NCBI GenBank assembly: GCA_963763755.1
Contig: CAVXQE010000013.1
Coordinates: 1-64,000 of the forward strand
DNA from: Gaiellasilicea sp963763755
Lineage (GTDB): Bacteria; Actinomycetota; Thermoleophilia; Gaiellales; Gaiellaceae
DNA: 64,000 nt
Direction: 5' to 3'
Positions 59,853 to 64,000 of this stretch are shown piece after piece (positions within the stretch are counted from its first letter, which is position 1; each line of letters begins with the position of its first letter). Position numbers and translations under genes: made by a program. The notes below the pieces were generated by a model. It was given only the letters and a program-made list of their open reading frames with translations, had not been told where the DNA came from and searched no databases.

Positions 59853-59880
59853 GGAGGGGCGCCCACTCGGGCGCCCCTCC
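59853..59880. terminator. terminator between convergent genes
   Basis: GGAGGGGCGCCC, an ACTC loop and the exact complement form a 12-bp stem. On the minus strand it is followed by GTCTCTTTTGTG, so it ends the large surface-protein transcript; it may also serve the reductase gene. Confidence 0.8.
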
Positions 59881-59903
59881 ATTCACCAGAGGCTGAGTCT
59901 CGG

Positions 59904-62900
59904 CTAGGGCAGGAGCGCCCACTCGTTGTTGATGGCGTTGAACACGTTCTTGGCGAGCTCCTGCGTCGGCTTCACGTTGCCGTACCACACTGAGCCGCCG
60001 GCATTCGACTTCCCTGCCGCGTACGCAAGGATCTGCGAGACGGTCATGCGGGTCGCGCCGCCGAAGGCGGAGCTCGTGTTGCCGCTCGGTGGGACCTGGG
60101 TCAAGTCGATCGACACGCCGCCGATTGGAGCCGGCGCGCTGATCTTGTTGCCTCCGAGAGCCGGATTGCTGAAGAACACGTCGAGCGCCGTTGCCAGCAT
60201 CTGCGCTTTCAGCATCGCGTTCATCGCTGCACCCGATGAATCTGCGGCGTTGATGATCTTGGTCACATAGTTCTTCAGCGGAGCCGATGCGTCTGAGAAG
60301 GGCGCGTAGCTCTTCAGGAACGAGAGCAGCTGCGCCTGATTGGCTGCCACGACGATGTCCTGGCCGTTCTTGTTCTGCCAGAAGCCGATCGTGAGGGCAC
60401 CCGTCGCGGCAGATCCGCAGATCTGGACCGACGCGGTGGCCAACTGTCCGGTTTCGCTGATTCTGGCGGTGTTGGGGTAGGTCACGCAGCCCGTGGCCGG
60501 TGCGATCACCGTGCGCGAGTAGGTGTACGTGGCCGGGCCGGGATAGGTGACCGTTCCCAGCACGGTCGTCGAGCCGTTGAAGGTGTCCGTCACGGTGACG
60601 GTCTTGTTGGTCTCGGTCGTCGGGGTGCCGAAGGCAAAGCCGGACGTACCCGTTGCGGAGCCGTGGGGCGTTGAGTATGTCGAGCTGTTCCAGGTTGCGG
60701 TGGCCGTGTTCAGCCCGCTGGCCGGGTTCGGTGCCGAGGCATACGCGCAGCTGTAGTCGAGAGTCACCGCGCCCCCGGCCGGGACCAAGACGCCGGTGCC
60801 GTTCGTGACCGTGCACACGCCACCGTTGTCGACGGCATCGGTCACGTTGACGCGAACTGCCTCCCAGTCGTTCGGGTTCGCCACTGTGATCTTGCCGGTC
60901 GCCACCCAGCCGCTGTCGGCGTAGCCGGCGCTTGCGACGTTCACGCTGTAGTTGAACGTGGCGCTGCTTCCGGTCGGCATCGTCACCGATGTCGGCGCGG
61001 CGACCGACTTGGAGATCGTCCACTTGTAGGTGCGGGTGAACGATGCCTTCGCCGTCTTGCTCACGGTCAAGTCCTTGCCGGCGCACACCTCGACGGTGAC
61101 GGTGTTGGAGGTGGCGAGCAGGGCTTGGTTGTTTTTGACGGTGGCGGTGTTGTCGTGTGTGGTGCAGGTGCCGGCGGTGCCGGGGAAGCTCTTGGGGTAG
61201 CTGAACTGGATGCTGTGGTCGGTGGGGCCGAGCAGGTTTCCGTTGTCGTAGACCTGAACGCTGTCGTTGACGAGCTTGCTCGGCTGAGCGAAGGCGTAGT
61301 CGGCCGTCGCCGAGGCCGTGCCGCTCGGGGTCTGGGCGGCGTCGCTGTCCCAGCTCGCAGTCGCCGTGTTCGTGCCCGAAGCGCCGGAGGCGAACGAGCA
61401 GCTGTAGCCGACCGCGACCGAGTCGTTGGCGGGAACGGTCACGCTCGTCTGCGCGAGCACACAGCTCCCACCCGGGGCGCTGTCGGCCAGATCAGCAGCA
61501 ACATCCCAATCGTTCGCGTTGCTGACCGTGATCGCACCACTCACCACCCAACCGGAATCCACACCGGCGCCCTTGCTCACATCGACGAGGTAGTTGAAGG
61601 TCGCACTCGCACCCGGAGCGACCGTCTGACGAAGCTGGTCGACCGACTTCTGCGCATCCCAAGCAAACGTCCTCGTAAACGACGACGACGCACTCTTGGT
61701 CACCGTCAGATCACTCCCACCCGCACACACCTCGACGGTGACGGTGTTGGAGGTGGCGAGCAGGGCTTGGTTGTTTTTGACGGTGGCGGTGTTGTCGTGT
61801 GTGGTGCAGGTGCCGGCGGTGCCGGGGAAGCTCTTGGGGTAGCTGAACTGGATGCTGTGGTCGGTGGGGCCGAGCAGGTTTCCGTTGTCGTAGACCTGAA
61901 CGCTGTCGTTGACGAGCTTGCTCGGCTGAGCGAAGGCGTAGTCGGCCGTCGCCGAGGCCGTGCCGCTCGGGGTCTGGGCGGCGTCGCTGTCCCAGCTCGC
62001 AGTCGCCGTGTTCGTGCCCGAAGCGCCGGAGGCGAACGAGCAGCTGTAGCCGACCGCGACCGAGTCGTTGGCGGGAACGGTCACGCTCGTCTGCGCGAGC
62101 ACACAACTCCCACCCGGGGCGCTGTCAGCCAGATCAGCAGCAACATCCCAATCGTTCGCGTTGCTGACCGTGATCGCACCACTCACCACCCAACCGGAAT
62201 CCACACCGGCGCCCTTGCTCACATCGACGAGGTAGTTGAAGGTCGCACTCGCACCCGGAGCGACCGTCTGACGAAGCTGGTCGACCGACTTCTGCGCATC
62301 CCAAGCAAACGTCCTCGTAAACGACGACGACGCACTCTTGGTCACCGTCAGATCACTCCCACCCGCACACACCTCGACCGACGCAGTGTCCGAAGCGAAC
62401 TCAGCAGCCTCCTGGCCCACAACGGCCGTGTTGTCGTAGGAGGCGCAGCCGGCGGGCGCGTCGCTGGAACGTGTACGCATACGTGAACGTGACGGGGCTC
62501 GGATCGGTGTAGGAGATCGAGCCCAAAGGCCCGACCAGCGAGTCGAACACGTCGCCGCTGCCGCCGAGGATCGAAGGAGGACCTCCCCAGACGACGGTCG
62601 CGCTGGTGGAAGCGGAGCCGGCAGCCAGGGAACTGGAGTCCGCGAGGGTCTGTGCCGGCCAGCTGATCGTCGCCGTGCTCGTCTGGCTCGAGCTCGCGGG
62701 TGCGGCCGAGTACGAGCAGCTGTAGTCGAAGACGGCGCTTCCGTTGGCCGGAATCGTCGAGCTCTCGCCAACGACGACGCACGTCGCGTTCGGGTCGTCG
62801 ACGGCATTGCTCACGACCACGTCGGTGACATCCCCGCTGTTCGGATTCTCGACCGTGAGCTGTCCGGTTACCTCCCAGCTCGGCGTACCGTCGTCGTGCG

Positions 62901-63225
62901 TCACGGAAACCGTGTAGTCGAACGTCGCCTCGCCCCCAACGGGGACGTTCTGGCTCGCAACGTCTGCCGACTTGGCCACCTCCCACCCGATCGTGCGCCA
63001 ATGGGCCGGGGTCGCGTCGCCGGTCACGCTCAGAGCCGAGGCCGGCGATGCACTCGCGCCGTCGTTCGTGAGCAACTGGAGCGCGGTGACGAGTGTCGGC
63101 TCGACCGCAGGCGAATCGTCGGTCGCAGTTGTGGCCGCGAGCGCCGGCGCAGCGGCGACTGCGACGACGAAGAGACAGGCAACAAACGCAAGACGGGACA
63201 ACGAACGGACGGCATTCGTAAGCAT
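59904..63225 (-). CDS. large secreted repeat protein, one apparent frameshift
   Basis: Encodes about 1,105 residues. ATG 63225 follows AGGGGG. The signal peptide is LAFVACLFVVAVAAAPALAA. Four related beta-sandwich units follow, each with a core like KSVDQLRQTVAPGASATFNY, GWVVSGAITVSNANDWDVAA and a paired-Cys segment. Units 2 and 3 are nearly identical. The frame shifts near 62465. The C-terminal domain of about 170 residues begins GALTIGFWQNKNGQDIV and lacks a membrane span or sortase motif, so retention at the surface is unclear. DUF11-like adhesive or stalk role is inference. Confidence 0.82.
61087..62370 (-). repeat. two nearly identical 642-bp tandem units inside the surface-protein gene
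   Basis: 61087-61728 and 61729-62370 are direct copies of 642 bp (214 codons) with only a few base differences seen by eye (for example near 61460/62102 and 61486/62128). They keep frame. Flanking units encode related but clearly diverged sequence. Confidence 0.85.
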
Positions 63226-63641
63226 TGGCGGTGGTTCCCCCTGTGCGGCGTGTCCGCAGACACATGTGTGTAGCCAGAGCGGCGGCTACCCCGCTATCGG
63301 GCGGGAGACCCCTGCGCCGCAACCCCTCACGCGAGGGAACCTTGTCGAGCAGGCCGAGAGACCACCATCGCCGCCGGAGCGTGTGCTTAGGCGGATCGCT
63401 CCGACCGGCAGGTCCACGAAGGCGTCGGTGAGCCCTCTCGGCGTCCTCGCCTCCTGCGTGAGAGCCTGAGGAGGCGGGACCGGGGGCGAGCGCGGCTTAG
63501 CGACGTCGGGTCGTCTCCGCGCGAGCCTTGCGTGCCGCGACGCACCAGCTGTGGGACATCGATGGGATACATGCGTCGAGTGTGCCCAGCCGTCTACTAT
63601 CAGTAGCAATCATCTTTCTTTCAGTGATATAAGAAATTCCT
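63226..63641. other. 416-base intergenic region with structured leader and AT-rich promoter
   Basis: No convincing gene is seen. Read on the minus strand toward the surface-protein gene, 63340-63226 contains several short hairpins (CCCTC/GAGGG, CCCGC/GCGGG, GTAGCC/GGCTAC, GTGTC/GACAC). On the plus strand 63590-63641 is AT-rich, includes the palindrome CTACT-ATC-AGTAG at 63594-63606, and leads into the lysR start. A plus-strand promoter and LysR autoregulatory site probably lie there. Confidence 0.45.
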
Positions 63642-64000
63642 ATGCTCGATCCGCGGCGGCTGATCGTCTTTCGCGAGGTCGCGAAGCGGCGATCGTTCTC
63701 GCATGCCGCCGCTGCGCTCTCGCTCACGCAGCCCGCCGTCTCGCAGCAGATCCGCGCGCTGGAGACTCAGCTCGGCGAACGACTGATCGTGCGCGGGCGG
63801 ACCAGCTTCGCGCTGACCCCGATCGGCGAGCTGCTGTTCGCGCACGCCGAGGCGCTCGGCGAGCAGCTGCAACTCGCCGAGACGCAGATCGAGGAAGCGC
63901 TGGCCGAGGAGCGGCAGCGGCTCAGGATCGGCGCCTTCCCGAGCATCCTGGGAGTGCTCGTGCCGAAGGCGATCGCACAGCTGAGTCGTGCGCTCGGGCC
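63642..64000 (+). CDS. LysR-family transcriptional regulator, cut by the window edge
   Basis: The first 119 residues are present. LDPRRLIVFREVAKRRSFSH and AAAALSLTQPAVSQQIRALE make the N-terminal winged helix; the linker helix (ALGEQLQLAETQIEEALAEE) and the start of the effector domain (RLRIGAFPSILGVLVPKAI) follow. ATG 63642 lies after an AT-rich stretch with no clear ribosome-binding site. The target gene is probably outside the window or the divergent neighbour. Confidence 0.92.
   Translation, partial: MLDPRRLIVFREVAKRRSFSHAAAALSLTQPAVSQQIRALETQLGERLIVRGRTSFALTPIGELLFAHAEALGEQLQLAETQIEEALAEERQRLRIGAFPSILGVLVPKAIAQLSRALG

Noticed and set aside
61087..62370. CRISPR array or insertion sequence as the cause of the long repeat
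   Set aside because: The units are 642 bp, in frame with the surface-protein gene, without spacers, terminal inverted repeats or transposase.
63286..63609. 107-codon minus-strand frame and a short plus-strand frame in the last intergenic region
   Set aside because: No ribosome-binding site, no recognisable protein sequence, and the region carries hairpins and an AT-rich promoter instead.

Overview
The window is high-GC bacterial DNA with actinobacterial hallmarks: the rpmG-secE-nusG-rplKAJL-rpoBC order, an acVLRF1-type release-factor homologue, a BTAD/AfsR-type regulator, and many GTG/TTG starts and ATGA/GTGA overlaps. A complete type IVa pilus system together with these features best fits a deep-branching actinobacterium of the Thermoleophilia (Gaiellales/Solirubrobacterales-like). 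That placement is inference from gene content. Many conserved genes, including rpoB, rplJ, tdk and nearly all pilus genes, are broken by single-base shifts while their flanking frames stay conserved. This looks like an assembly or read-error signature rather than decay, so such genes are annotated over their full reconstructed span.

Layout. 1-9.9 kb (minus strand): rpoC (cut by the window edge), rpoB, rplL, rplJ with a structured leader, rplA, rplK, nusG, secE, rpmG and tRNA-Met. 10-24 kb: a RimK-type ATP-grasp ligase, thymidine kinase, an OpuC/OsmF-like compatible-solute ABC importer, a two-component system facing a PepSY protein across a symmetric operator, MutS2, the queF-small membrane protein-acVLRF1 operon, and small enzymes. 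24.4-25.2 kb: a secreted trypsin-like protease. 25.4-43.8 kb: a large type IVa pilus island (pilC, pilV, pilP-like, pilO, pilN, pilM, pilT1, pilA, a thioredoxin-like membrane protein, pilB, pilD, pilX-like, pilW-like, a PASTA protein, a transglycosylase/M23 fusion, pilT2). 44-50 kb: tRNA-Tyr and tRNA-Thr back to back, then secreted or surface enzymes (metallophosphatase, HEYGH metallopeptidase, DUF6351-like esterase). 50-54 kb: an AfsR/BTAD regulator divergent from a surface protein with a repeated RPDDRAG motif. 54-60 kb: three RibD/DHFR-fold paralogues, an alpha/beta hydrolase and a UvrA2-like ATPase. 60-63 kb: a large repeat-containing secreted protein. The right edge holds a partial LysR regulator.

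The most notable signal is regulatory. Six promoters inside the pilus island share a sigma-28 (FliA/WhiG-type) architecture: a TCAAGT/TAAAG-like -35, 11-12 bases, then GCCGATA. In five of them the -10 lies only 5-8 bases before the start codon, so the messages should be leaderless or nearly so. The island therefore reads as one sigma-28-type regulon of several transcription units. Its PilM homologue also has a long low-complexity N-terminal extension carrying four copies of a short Lys/aromatic motif (consensus WKKEISF / FYKKDFS), which could be a docking array.

Other regulatory structures seen directly are paired 11-bp-spaced direct repeats between the response regulator and the PepSY gene, a 12-bp direct repeat between the AfsR-type gene and its divergent neighbour, a symmetric -10 (TACTGTA) shared by queF and a divergent deoxyribosyltransferase-like gene, and two copies of one 23-25 bp palindrome at the ends of an HTH-like small gene.
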